Source of the DNA: Alphaproteobacteria bacterium
GTDB lineage: Bacteria; Pseudomonadota; Alphaproteobacteria; Rs-D84; NBLK01
Reading direction: 5' to 3'
NCBI GenBank assembly: GCA_016936785.1
Contig: JAFGXE010000055.1
Coordinates: 1-10,118 of the forward strand
DNA: 10,118 nt
The position numbers were made by a program, and so were the translations under genes. A model generated the notes under the pieces. That model was not told the DNA's origin. It made no database searches and saw only the letters and a list, made by a program, of their open reading frames with translations. Below, piece by piece: positions 1 through 6,509 of the stretch (its first letter is position 1; each line of letters opens with the position of its first letter).

Positions 1-197
1 CAAAATTATCCCGCTTCTTAAACAAGACATGCGGAATAGAAAAAAGCAAAACAACAGATCTTGCGGAAAGAATCAAATCTGAAACCCACAAAACAGTCTG
101 TGAATTAATTACGGATATTAAAGACACAGGTTCTTTAACTTACGCAAATGCCGAAAGTTGCATGAAACAAATTAATGCAAAATACCCAGGTAAATAA
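1..197 (+). CDS. 3' end of an unidentified gene (partial)
   Basis: One + strand reading frame (codons starting at base 3) is open from the left edge to a TAA at 195-197, about 64 codons, while the other two + frames stop early. The visible C-terminus is polar and mildly basic, contains three cysteines and ends in AKYPGK. I recognise no family or motif in it. The stop codon lies only one base before the -35 element of the SRP RNA promoter, so the gene ends where the RNA gene's control region begins, which supports it being a real gene end. An open frame of this length in AT-rich DNA could still arise by chance, and the true start is outside the window. Confidence 0.55.
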   Translation, partial: KLSRFLNKTCGIEKSKTTDLAERIKSETHKTVCELITDIKDTGSLTYANAESCMKQINAKYPGK

Positions 198-198
198 C

Positions 199-227
199 TT
201 GATTTATAGGGTGATGTGACTTATATT
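199..227 (+). promoter_or_regulatory. Promoter of the SRP RNA gene
   Basis: A -35 element TTGATT (199-204) and a -10 element TATATT (222-227) are separated by exactly 17 bases. They match the sigma70 consensus at 4 and 5 of 6 positions. The expected transcription start is about 233-235, which coincides with the first base-paired position of the SRP RNA helix. Confidence 0.75.
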
Positions 228-230
228 CAC

Positions 231-324
231 AAGACCAAGGGTGGACAGGCGGTTTCACAGCGAGTCAGATTCGAAAGAAAGCAGCTCATGAAACTTTAAT
301 GGGTCACCTTTGGCCTTTCTTTTT
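231..324 (+). ncRNA. ffs: Small bacterial SRP RNA (4.5S-type)
   Basis: This is the RNA of the signal recognition particle, which binds Ffh and takes ribosomes making membrane or secreted proteins to the FtsY receptor. The diagnostic domain IV hairpin lies at 264-285: TCAG (265-268), a short stem 270-272/277-279 capped by a GAAA tetraloop (273-276), then A-GCAG (280-284). Aligned from memory with E. coli 4.5S RNA, 18 of 22 positions agree, and one stem pair changed from C-G to T-A on both sides (271/278). Outer helices also form: 251-257 with 289-295, and 235-243 with 305-313, extended by 231-233 with 315-317 across one mismatch. A promoter ends at 227 and a T-rich tract follows the helix. The ends are inferred to within a few bases. 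At about 90 bases it is a short-form SRP RNA without an Alu domain. Confidence 0.93.
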
Positions 325-330
325 ACATTT
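305..330 (+). terminator. T-tract terminator of the SRP RNA
   Basis: The 3' arm of the SRP closing helix (305-317) runs directly into CTTTCTTTTT, then ACATTTTTT. The closing helix itself would act as the terminator stem, as is usual for compact SRP RNA genes. The loop is the whole RNA, so this is not a classic short terminator hairpin. Confidence 0.55.
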
Positions 331-351
331 TTTCAATCTAGAATGAATACC

Positions 352-2043
352 ATGTCAGATTTTGTCCGCTTTTTAGAAGAACTCCGCAACCGCCTCAATA
401 TCACAAATATTGTCGGACGTCGCGTGAGTCTTAAAAGAAAAGGACGCGACCAATGGGGATGCTGTCCTTTCCATGGTGAAAAAACCCCCTCTTTCAAAGT
501 AGACGAATCTCGTGGAACATACCACTGTTTCGGCTGTCATGCCCATGGTGATGCTATAAAATTTGTCATGGAAACAGAAAACCTTTCTTTCTACGAAGCC
601 ATCAAACAACTTGCAGAAAGCACAGGTCTCGAGCTTCCGCAACAAACACCAACAGAAAAAAAACAGATTCAAAAACGTAAATCATTATTCGACATTACAG
701 AATTAGCAACAGGATTTTACGAAGCAAAACTCCGTTCAGAAGAAGGCAAGGAAGCACTGACATACCTTCTTGAAAATCGCAAACTCACATGGGAAACAAT
801 TGAAAACTTTCGGATTGGATACGCACCAGATTCAGAGGAACTTTATACAATTTTGCAAAAACAAAACATCCCTGACTCAGATCTCGTTCAAGCGGGTCTT
901 TTTCGAAAATACGATGGCTCTTCCAAAATGTATGCCTACCTTAAAAACCGAATTATTTTTCCAATTCAAAACCGCAAAGGATCGATCCTAGCATTTTCAG
1001 GACGCATTCTCGGAGCTGGCGAACCCAAATACCTAAACACACCTGAAACAGAACTCTTTCACAAGCGCGAAACACTTTATGGTCTTTATCAAGCCCGAGA
1101 GAATGCTTTTAAAAACAATCATGCTTTGCTTTGTGAAGGTCAAATCGATGTCATTACCTTACATCAGTTTGGATTTACAACGGCGATGGCAACACTTGGT
1201 ACAGCACTGACAGAACATCATCTACGCCATTTATGGAAAATGGCAGAAGCCCCTATTTTATGTTTTGACGGCGATTCCGCAGGGAAAAAAGCAGGACTCC
1301 GCGCATTAAACATTGCTATTCCACTCCTTCAAAGTGGCAAAACACTCCACATAGCATTCCTCCCACAAAACATGGATCCAGATGATTTGTTAAAAATGCC
1401 CCATGGAAAAGAAAAATTTGAATCTCTCCTTAAAAATTCATTGTCTTTATCGGATGCGCTTTGGGAGTCGACCTATTCTCCTCACACAGATACACATCCT
1501 GAAGACCATGCACGGATTGAAAAAGAACTTACAGAAATCTATAATAAAATCCCGGATCCTGTCCTGCGCATGCACTTGATTCGAGACTTCAAAAACAAAC
1601 TCTGGCAAGCTTTCCGAAACCACTCTAAAAAAACACATTCTCGTGATATCCCACTAAATACGTCAGAGGAAAGAGAAGTCATACATCTCCTTATTTTATA
1701 CCCACAACTCTTTTTAGAATGGGAAGAAAAATTAATTAACCTGATCCAGAAAAAAGATATTTTAGTCATTCTACAAAAACTATCTCAAATGATACCTCTC
1801 ACAGATGAAGAAGAAAAAACAATCACGCCATTTCGGATTTTTCAAACAATGGAAAAACTTACAGAAGAAACTATTCAAATAAAACTTGAAAAAATTATAC
1901 TCAACCAATCACTCCAAGCAATGATATTGGAAAAGTCTGAAGTTCAACAACGCTTCTCGCAAACATCAGCCCGCGAAGATTGGCAAATGCTTCAAGATCT
2001 TCAAAAGGAAATTCAGCGCCTGAAAGAAAAGATTGAATCCTGA
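352..2043 (+). CDS. dnaG: DNA primase DnaG
   Basis: This primase makes the RNA primers for leading-strand start and Okazaki fragments, working with the replicative helicase DnaB. The 563-residue product is of normal length. The N-terminal zinc-binding domain has the C38-H41-C59-C62 ligand set, in CCPFHGEKTPSF and YHCFGC. The RNA polymerase core follows, with a TOPRIM fold: E262 in CEGQIDVI, D306 and D308 in CFDGDSAG, and acidic residues 342-345 in MDPDDLL. The last 130 or so residues are divergent, as expected for the DnaB-binding domain. EGQIDV replaces the usual EGYMDV. I chose the ATG at 352 because it begins at the conserved N-terminus. ATG 343 is possible, and a TTG at 310 lies inside the SRP RNA. 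No clear Shine-Dalgarno precedes the start. The usual alphaproteobacterial neighbour rpoD is not downstream. Confidence 0.97.
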   Translation: MSDFVRFLEELRNRLNITNIVGRRVSLKRKGRDQWGCCPFHGEKTPSFKVDESRGTYHCFGCHAHGDAIKFVMETENLSFYEAIKQLAESTGLELPQQTPTEKKQIQKRKSLFDITELATGFYEAKLRSEEGKEALTYLLENRKLTWETIENFRIGYAPDSEELYTILQKQNIPDSDLVQAGLFRKYDGSSKMYAYLKNRIIFPIQNRKGSILAFSGRILGAGEPKYLNTPETELFHKRETLYGLYQARENAFKNNHALLCEGQIDVITLHQFGFTTAMATLGTALTEHHLRHLWKMAEAPILCFDGDSAGKKAGLRALNIAIPLLQSGKTLHIAFLPQNMDPDDLLKMPHGKEKFESLLKNSLSLSDALWESTYSPHTDTHPEDHARIEKELTEIYNKIPDPVLRMHLIRDFKNKLWQAFRNHSKKTHSRDIPLNTSEEREVIHLLILYPQLFLEWEEKLINLIQKKDILVILQKLSQMIPLTDEEEKTITPFRIFQTMEKLTEETIQIKLEKIILNQSLQAMILEKSEVQQRFSQTSAREDWQMLQDLQKEIQRLKEKIES

Positions 2044-2061
2044 GATTTTTTCTTCTATACT
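2033..2061 (+). promoter_or_regulatory. Promoter of the lipoprotein/hydrolase pair
   Basis: TTGAAT (2033-2038) and TATACT (2056-2061) have a 17-base spacer and match the sigma70 hexamers at 4 and 5 of 6 positions. The -35 box overlaps the last codons of dnaG. Transcription would start near 2068, about 30 bases before the lipoprotein ATG. Confidence 0.6.
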
Positions 2062-2097
2062 CAATTCAAAGAATTAAAGAATGATAAGAGTAGAGAA

Positions 2098-2526
2098 ATG
2101 AATGTGCGGATAATTTTATACGCACTCGTGTTCGGTATTTTAGGGTGTAGCCAGATAAACAAAAAAACAACGTGTACACAAGAAAACTATTCCCCTGAAG
2201 GCTGTCAACAGCAACGCGCGAGTGCTCAAAGACTGACCTTTTTTGCAACAACAATTTACTTCCCAACAGGGTCGACGACCTATTCGAATCAAGAAAATCT
2301 TGATGAAGTTGTCCGTTTTCAAAAACTTTATAACGCAAACATTCACCTCATCGCTTATCAAACAAACGTGAGCAAACAACGCCTCACAAATCTCATTTCA
2401 TTCTTTGAAAATAAAAACATTCCAGCAAATAAACTCTACACGAAAACAACATCCACCCCCATCTATCGTAATGGCAAAAAAAACACCCAACTCTCCGAAA
2501 GAGTTGAAATTTACTTGGAGTATTGA
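2098..2526 (+). CDS. Small lipoprotein with degenerate OmpA-like domain
   Basis: The 142-residue product begins with a short lipoprotein signal peptide: a basic residue, a hydrophobic stretch, then ILGC with C17 as the lipidation site. The rest resembles an OmpA/Pal-type peptidoglycan-associated domain: IYFPTGS (53-59) corresponds to the first strand, LDEVVRF (68-74) to the first helix, KQRLTNL (93-99) to the LSxxRAxxV helix, and ERVEIYL (134-140) to the final NRRVEI strand. The segment that normally carries the TDxxG motif, with the aspartate that binds diaminopimelate, appears shortened and lacks that aspartate, so peptidoglycan binding is doubtful. Two further cysteines (26, 36) could pair. 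Only weak GA-rich sequence precedes the ATG. The stop is two bases before the next gene's ATG, so the two are probably co-translated. The lipoprotein call is firm; the OmpA relationship is an inference from pattern. Confidence 0.8.
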   Translation: MNVRIILYALVFGILGCSQINKKTTCTQENYSPEGCQQQRASAQRLTFFATTIYFPTGSTTYSNQENLDEVVRFQKLYNANIHLIAYQTNVSKQRLTNLISFFENKNIPANKLYTKTTSTPIYRNGKKNTQLSERVEIYLEY

Positions 2527-2528
2527 AG

Positions 2529-3098
2529 ATGAAACCAGCTTTACTCATTATTGATGTTCAAAAAGATTACGACAAAGGCGGTGCTTTAGAAATTTCTAAT
2601 ATCCAAAAAACACTTCCTAAAATAAAAGAAATTCTTGAGTTTGCACGGCAAAAAAATTTCCTCCGAATTCACATTCAACATATCTCTCTTGATCCGACAG
2701 CAGAAGATTTTAATCCAAACGAAAAAGGCATTGAATTTATATCAGGATTTGAACCACACAATACTGAGGTTAAAATTATCAAGCATTACCCTGGATCTTT
2801 TTGGCAAACAAATCTCCATAAAATTCTTCAAGAAAACAAAATTGATACACTTTTCATTTGTGGCTACAGCTCATTCCTTTGTTGTGACACAACAGCACGA
2901 GAAGGATTTCAACATGGATATAAAATCTATTATATAGAAGATGCGATTGGAGAGTTTGAAATAGGAAATTTCACTCCATCCGAAATCCATCAATATGCCT
3001 GCGCGGTTCAAAAAGATTCAGGATTTTCAGAGATAATTACTGTTAAAGAATTAAAAGAAAAACTTGAAATAAGAATTAATGAAAAAACAGTGAAGTAA
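2529..3098 (+). CDS. Isochorismatase-family cysteine hydrolase
   Basis: The 189-residue protein has the isochorismatase/cysteine-hydrolase fold at the usual family length. The catalytic triad is visible: D9 in LLIIDVQKDY, K85 six residues before F91 in KHYPGSF, and nucleophile C118 in FLCCDTTAR, matching the CVxxTAR-type signature. Members hydrolyse small amides or vinyl ethers such as nicotinamide, isochorismate or N-carbamoyl compounds. The metal-binding DxH motif of nicotinamidases is not seen, so this is probably not PncA, and the substrate cannot be told from sequence. The ATG at 2529 is preferred over a TTG at 2523 because it starts the conserved first strand and has GGAG at 2517-2520, eight bases upstream. 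It follows the lipoprotein gene after two bases. No signal peptide is present, so it is probably cytosolic. Confidence 0.92.
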   Translation: MKPALLIIDVQKDYDKGGALEISNIQKTLPKIKEILEFARQKNFLRIHIQHISLDPTAEDFNPNEKGIEFISGFEPHNTEVKIIKHYPGSFWQTNLHKILQENKIDTLFICGYSSFLCCDTTAREGFQHGYKIYYIEDAIGEFEIGNFTPSEIHQYACAVQKDSGFSEIITVKELKEKLEIRINEKTVK

Positions 3099-3137
3099 AA
3101 AATAAAAAGAAAACTTCGATTAAAGCGAAATTGAAGT
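3097..3137 (-). terminator. Possible leftward intrinsic terminator
   Basis: A stem of nine positions, 3113-3121 with 3129-3137 and a seven-base loop, is followed on the - strand by a T-rich tract (complement of the A-rich 3097-3112). On the + strand the same hairpin has a G-T wobble at 3118/3132 and no T-tract after it. Read leftward, that pair becomes an A-C mismatch. No - strand gene is seen that it would serve, so orientation and role are uncertain. Confidence 0.35.
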
Positions 3138-3159
3138 GAGCAAAGCGAACGGTTATGTT
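3131..3159 (+). promoter_or_regulatory. Candidate recJ promoter
   Basis: TTGAAG (3131-3136) and TATGTT (3154-3159) have a 17-base spacer and each match the sigma70 consensus at 4 of 6 positions. Transcription would start near 3166, giving recJ a leader of about 105 bases that contains most of the inverted repeats described separately. A TATAAA at 3190-3195 is an alternative -10 but has no recognisable -35. Confidence 0.4.
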
Positions 3160-3160
3160 T

Positions 3161-3250
3161 AGGGAAAATTTTCATTTTAGCTCAAGTCGTATAAATGATA
3201 CGGCGCATGGGTGCTAAACGGAAATTTGCACAAACAGAATCAATTTCCCT
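3161..3250 (+). other. Structured leader upstream of recJ
   Basis: Several inverted repeats nest here: a hairpin 3186-3192/3198-3204 (seven pairs with one G-T wobble, five-base loop); a stem around it, TTTAGC 3176-3181 with GCTAAA 3213-3218; and a perfect seven-pair hairpin 3220-3226/3242-3248. The right arm of that last hairpin could instead pair with AGGGAAA at 3161-3167, giving two exclusive folds. The wobble fits RNA made from the + strand. I match it to no known riboswitch or ncRNA class. It could be a regulatory 5' leader, a small RNA or a chance feature of AT-rich DNA. Confidence 0.4.
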
Positions 3251-3270
3251 CGATGAGTAAAGGTTAGAGT

Positions 3271-5031
3271 ATGATACAGGTAGAAAATTCACTAAACGGT
3301 AAAAAATGGCGTCTAAAAGACTACAGTGAATCGCTCGCACAAAAAATCAAACTGCAATTTGAGCTCCCTGAAATTATCGCACGCATTATTTCACAACGAT
3401 GCAAAGATATTGAAGAAACATCCACATATCTTGATCCTAAAGTAAAACTCCTTCTGCCAAATCCGACTGATTTTATTGACATGGAGAAAGGCGCAAAAAG
3501 ATTCGTTTCTGCCATTGAAAAAAAAGAAAAGATTGCCGTTTTTGGAGACTACGATGTTGATGGCATCACATCAAGCTCGCTTCTATATAATTATCTTTCT
3601 GCAATTAAACATGAAAAATCAGAATTTCATATTCCTGAACGTGAAGAAGATGGCTATGGTCCGTCAAAAACTATTTTTCAAAAGTTCATAGACAACGATG
3701 CACAACTTATTCTCACAGTTGATTGTGGGATCACAGCAAATGAACCTATCGCCTTTGCACAAGAAAAAGGTGTAGACGTTGTCGTAATTGATCACCACGA
3801 ACCTCAAATTATTTTGCCAAAAGCACATGCTCTTATCGATCCAAAACGTCTCGATGAAAGTGGAGAGAATACGCATTTCGCTGCAGTTGGAATGGTCTTT
3901 ATTTTTCTTGTAATGGTAAACAAACTCCTCAAAGACGCAAACTGGTTTCAAGAAAATAATATCGACCCCGTTAACCTCATTCAATTCCTCGATCTTGTTG
4001 CCCTTGGAACGGTCTGCGATATGGTGCCTCTCATCGGTGCAAATCGTGCATTTGTCACGAGTGGATTGAAAGTCATGCATCAACGCCACAACAAAGGAAT
4101 TAAAGCACTTGCTGATATTGGAAAAGCAAACGTTCTCAAAGAATATCATCTTGGATTTGTTCTAGGCCCACGGATTAATGCCGGCGGACGTGTTGGAAAA
4201 TCTCGCACAGGATTTGAACTCCTCACAGCAACAGATGATTTTCTTGCGGAACAACTTGCGGAAAAACTCCATCATTTTAATGAAACACGCAAAGATATAG
4301 AAGGCGCGATCCTCGTCCAATCTCAAGACATTATAGACAACGAAAAAGAAGATCTTCCTTTTATACTTGTTGCAGAACGAAACTGGCACCCAGGGGTTAT
4401 GGGAATTATTGCGGGACGTCTCAAAGAACGTTATGGAAAACCAACTCTCGCAGCTATGATTGATGAAGATGGCAATGTAAATGGATCAGGACGCTCTATT
4501 CCAGGCGTTGACCTTGGACGTCTTATTATGAAAGCGAAAGAAAAAGATATTATTACTGAAGGTGGCGGGCACATGATGGCAGTTGGTTTTAGTTGTCGCG
4601 AAGAAAAACTCCCTGCACTGAGAGAATTTATGAAAGAAGAAATGAATCAAATTCTCGGGGGCGAACCTCTTTTACAAATATTGAATCTTGATGCCGTTCT
4701 AGATGCTGGCGCACTTTCATTTGAACTTGCTGATAAACTATCTCACATTGAACCTTTTGGGATGGGAAACCCTGAGCCAATTTTTATGCTTAAAAATGCC
4801 CAACTCACAAAAGTAATGGTTTTCGGAACAGGACATCTCAAATCTTTTTTCCGTGCAAGCAATGGAAATAGCCTTGTCGTTCTTGCTTTTGGCATGGCTG
4901 GGTCTGAAGTTGGCAAAACACTTCTAACACACGTCGGATCTAAATTTGACCTTGCAGGATATATGCGTATTAATATTTGGCAAGGCAACAAAACAATTCA
5001 GTTTCACTTAAATGACGCCGTACTTTCATAA
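3271..5031 (+). CDS. recJ: Single-strand-specific 5'-3' exonuclease RecJ
   Basis: RecJ degrades single-stranded DNA 5' to 3' in RecF-pathway recombination, mismatch repair and restart of stalled forks. The 586-residue product is full length. All DHH-family motifs are present: FGDYDVDG with D93, D95 and D97, VDCG (150-153), the DHH triad at 174-176, and LGTVCDMVPL ending near 253 with D250. GPRINAGGRV follows. The DHHA1 domain has HPGVMGIIAGRLKERYGKP, GSGRS and GGGHMMAVGF (431 onwards), and the C-terminal OB-like domain has EPFGMGNPEP. These cover the metal ligands and DNA-binding parts, so it should be active. AAAGG at 3259-3263 sits seven bases before the ATG. It is preceded by a 172-base intergenic stretch and followed after 12 bases by a membrane glycosyltransferase gene, with which it is probably co-transcribed although the functions are unrelated. 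Confidence 0.98.
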   Translation: MIQVENSLNGKKWRLKDYSESLAQKIKLQFELPEIIARIISQRCKDIEETSTYLDPKVKLLLPNPTDFIDMEKGAKRFVSAIEKKEKIAVFGDYDVDGITSSSLLYNYLSAIKHEKSEFHIPEREEDGYGPSKTIFQKFIDNDAQLILTVDCGITANEPIAFAQEKGVDVVVIDHHEPQIILPKAHALIDPKRLDESGENTHFAAVGMVFIFLVMVNKLLKDANWFQENNIDPVNLIQFLDLVALGTVCDMVPLIGANRAFVTSGLKVMHQRHNKGIKALADIGKANVLKEYHLGFVLGPRINAGGRVGKSRTGFELLTATDDFLAEQLAEKLHHFNETRKDIEGAILVQSQDIIDNEKEDLPFILVAERNWHPGVMGIIAGRLKERYGKPTLAAMIDEDGNVNGSGRSIPGVDLGRLIMKAKEKDIITEGGGHMMAVGFSCREEKLPALREFMKEEMNQILGGEPLLQILNLDAVLDAGALSFELADKLSHIEPFGMGNPEPIFMLKNAQLTKVMVFGTGHLKSFFRASNGNSLVVLAFGMAGSEVGKTLLTHVGSKFDLAGYMRINIWQGNKTIQFHLNDAVLS

Positions 5032-5043
5032 AAGGATAACACC

Positions 5044-6447
5044 ATGTTTTTAGCATTTCTCTTCACACACATGACGATTTGGACATTCCTCCCACTCCTG
5101 AGACAAAATGCACCCCTTGATTCTATCGAAGCTATTCTTTGGGGGTATAATGGCGGATGGGGTTTTGATAAACACCCGCCTCTTTCAGGTTGGCTAGCAG
5201 ATTGGAGCTACCAAATTCTTCCGCCAGATCTTTCGATATATCTTCTGAGTCAAATTGTTATTGGATTCGGTTTTTTCTTTATTTGGAAACTCGCTAAAAA
5301 GGTTTTACAAAATCCTCAGAAAGAATTTTGGTCTGTTCTTCTTCTAGAAGGTGTTCTTTCGTATTCTTTCTTTTCACCTGAATTTAATGTAAACATTCTT
5401 CTTCTTGGACTTGTTCCAGCTCTTTTTTACTTCTTCTATGAATCTATCTTTGAAAGGAAAACATATTCCGCGATTTTATTCGGAATCTTTTGCGCTTTAG
5501 CCATGCTAACAAAATACATTGCTGGCGTCTTTCTTGTTGCCTGTCTTTTCTATATGATTTTTACAAAAAAAGGACGTGGATTTTTATTTTCTTGGCGGAT
5601 TATCCCAGCTGGAATTGCATTTTTAGGGCTTTTCATTCCCCATTTCATTTGGATGATAAACACAGATTTTATAACAATTACCTACGCTATGAATCGTGCA
5701 ACAAAAGACGCTTATTCTATTTTAAATCATATCAAATATCCGATTATATTTTTTGTTGGGCAAATTGGAACAGTCTTTGGTCTGCTTCTAACTATTTTCA
5801 CAATGAAACCCAAAAGACAAAAGTATTTTTCAGAAGAACACCGCTTTATAGTTTGGATGACACTCGCACCTTTAGTCCTCACGCTTCTCCCTGCTATTCT
5901 TTTTGGAATGAAATTAAAAACAATGTGGGGAGTCCCTTTATTCGGACTATTTCCTCTTTTCTTCTTTACTTATTTTAATATTCAAATTACAAAAACATCA
6001 AAATGGTTTCTGAGCATATTTATAACCTTAGTCCTCGTTAGTTATATCGGTATAACACTCTTTCATATAAGCAAACGCAGCCACTTCCCAGGACGAGAAC
6101 TGGCAGAAAATAACTATAAACTCTGGGGAAAAGAACCTCTCTTGTTTGTTGGAGGAGATATGTGGCTCGCAGGGAATGTTGCCATGTATCATCCGCAAGG
6201 AACATTGCGCCCCAAAACGTTTGTTGAAATGAACCCAAACAAAAATCCAAACTTAGATTTAAATGACTTTAAAACAAATGGTGGAATCATTTTTGCTTTT
6301 TCAAAAAAAGAATTAGAGACATATCTCAAAGATTTTCCAAATGCTAAAATACTGCCTCCAGAAGAATATTTAGTCAAAAATATCCTAGCAGAAACAAAAA
6401 CACAAACAATTTGGATAGGAATTGCAAAACCTAAGAAAGTAGATTAA
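5044..6447 (+). CDS. GT39/ArnT-like membrane glycosyltransferase
   Basis: The 467-residue integral membrane protein has many hydrophobic helices through about residue 350 and a polar C-terminal part. It fits the ArnT/PMT (GT-C fold) group, whose members move a sugar from a polyprenyl-phosphate donor to an acceptor on the outer face of the inner membrane, such as lipid A, a glycan or a protein. Evidence is the first loop: acidic D26 and E29 in PLDSIEAILWGY, then the KHPPL signature at residues 43-47 in FDKHPPLSGW. The C-terminal GGDMWLAGNVAMYHP resembles bacterial members of the same group, from memory. The acceptor cannot be told. AAGGA at 5032-5036 lies seven bases before the ATG. The next gene encodes a GtrB-like enzyme that could make its donor. 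It is shorter than E. coli ArnT and lacks a large periplasmic domain. Confidence 0.85.
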   Translation: MFLAFLFTHMTIWTFLPLLRQNAPLDSIEAILWGYNGGWGFDKHPPLSGWLADWSYQILPPDLSIYLLSQIVIGFGFFFIWKLAKKVLQNPQKEFWSVLLLEGVLSYSFFSPEFNVNILLLGLVPALFYFFYESIFERKTYSAILFGIFCALAMLTKYIAGVFLVACLFYMIFTKKGRGFLFSWRIIPAGIAFLGLFIPHFIWMINTDFITITYAMNRATKDAYSILNHIKYPIIFFVGQIGTVFGLLLTIFTMKPKRQKYFSEEHRFIVWMTLAPLVLTLLPAILFGMKLKTMWGVPLFGLFPLFFFTYFNIQITKTSKWFLSIFITLVLVSYIGITLFHISKRSHFPGRELAENNYKLWGKEPLLFVGGDMWLAGNVAMYHPQGTLRPKTFVEMNPNKNPNLDLNDFKTNGGIIFAFSKKELETYLKDFPNAKILPPEEYLVKNILAETKTQTIWIGIAKPKKVD

Positions 6448-6509
6448 GCTAAATAAAGATTTCAATTCAAAACAATATCATACCCCCTGATAGAAGAGGA
6501 AACAAGACT

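Noticed and set aside
310..351. TTG start at 310 extending dnaG by 14 residues
   Set aside because: The codon lies within the closing helix of the SRP RNA, and the added residues MAFLFTFF do not match the conserved DnaG N-terminus.
2523..2528. TTG start at 2523 for the cysteine hydrolase
   Set aside because: It overlaps the stop of the lipoprotein gene and adds only two residues. ATG 2529 has a well-spaced GGAG and starts the conserved strand.
2529..3098. Nicotinamidase PncA as the identity of the cysteine hydrolase
   Set aside because: The metal-binding DxH motif expected between the first catalytic aspartate and the lysine is absent.
3176..3250. SAM-II-like riboswitch, suggested by GCTAAA after a hairpin
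   Set aside because: The order and conserved bases of SAM-II as I recall them are not reproduced, and recJ is not a methionine-pathway gene.
3664..4149. 161-codon - strand frame inside recJ
   Set aside because: It lies wholly within the conserved DHH coding region of recJ on the other strand, has no recognisable motif and is cysteine/phenylalanine-rich, as shadow frames in this DNA are.
5490..5978. 162-codon + strand frame inside the GT39 gene
   Set aside because: It is an out-of-frame shadow of the membrane protein, with no start signal and an implausible composition.
6448..6509. Promoter before the GtrB-like gene, suggested by TATCAT at 6476-6481
   Set aside because: No acceptable -35 element lies 16-18 bases upstream.
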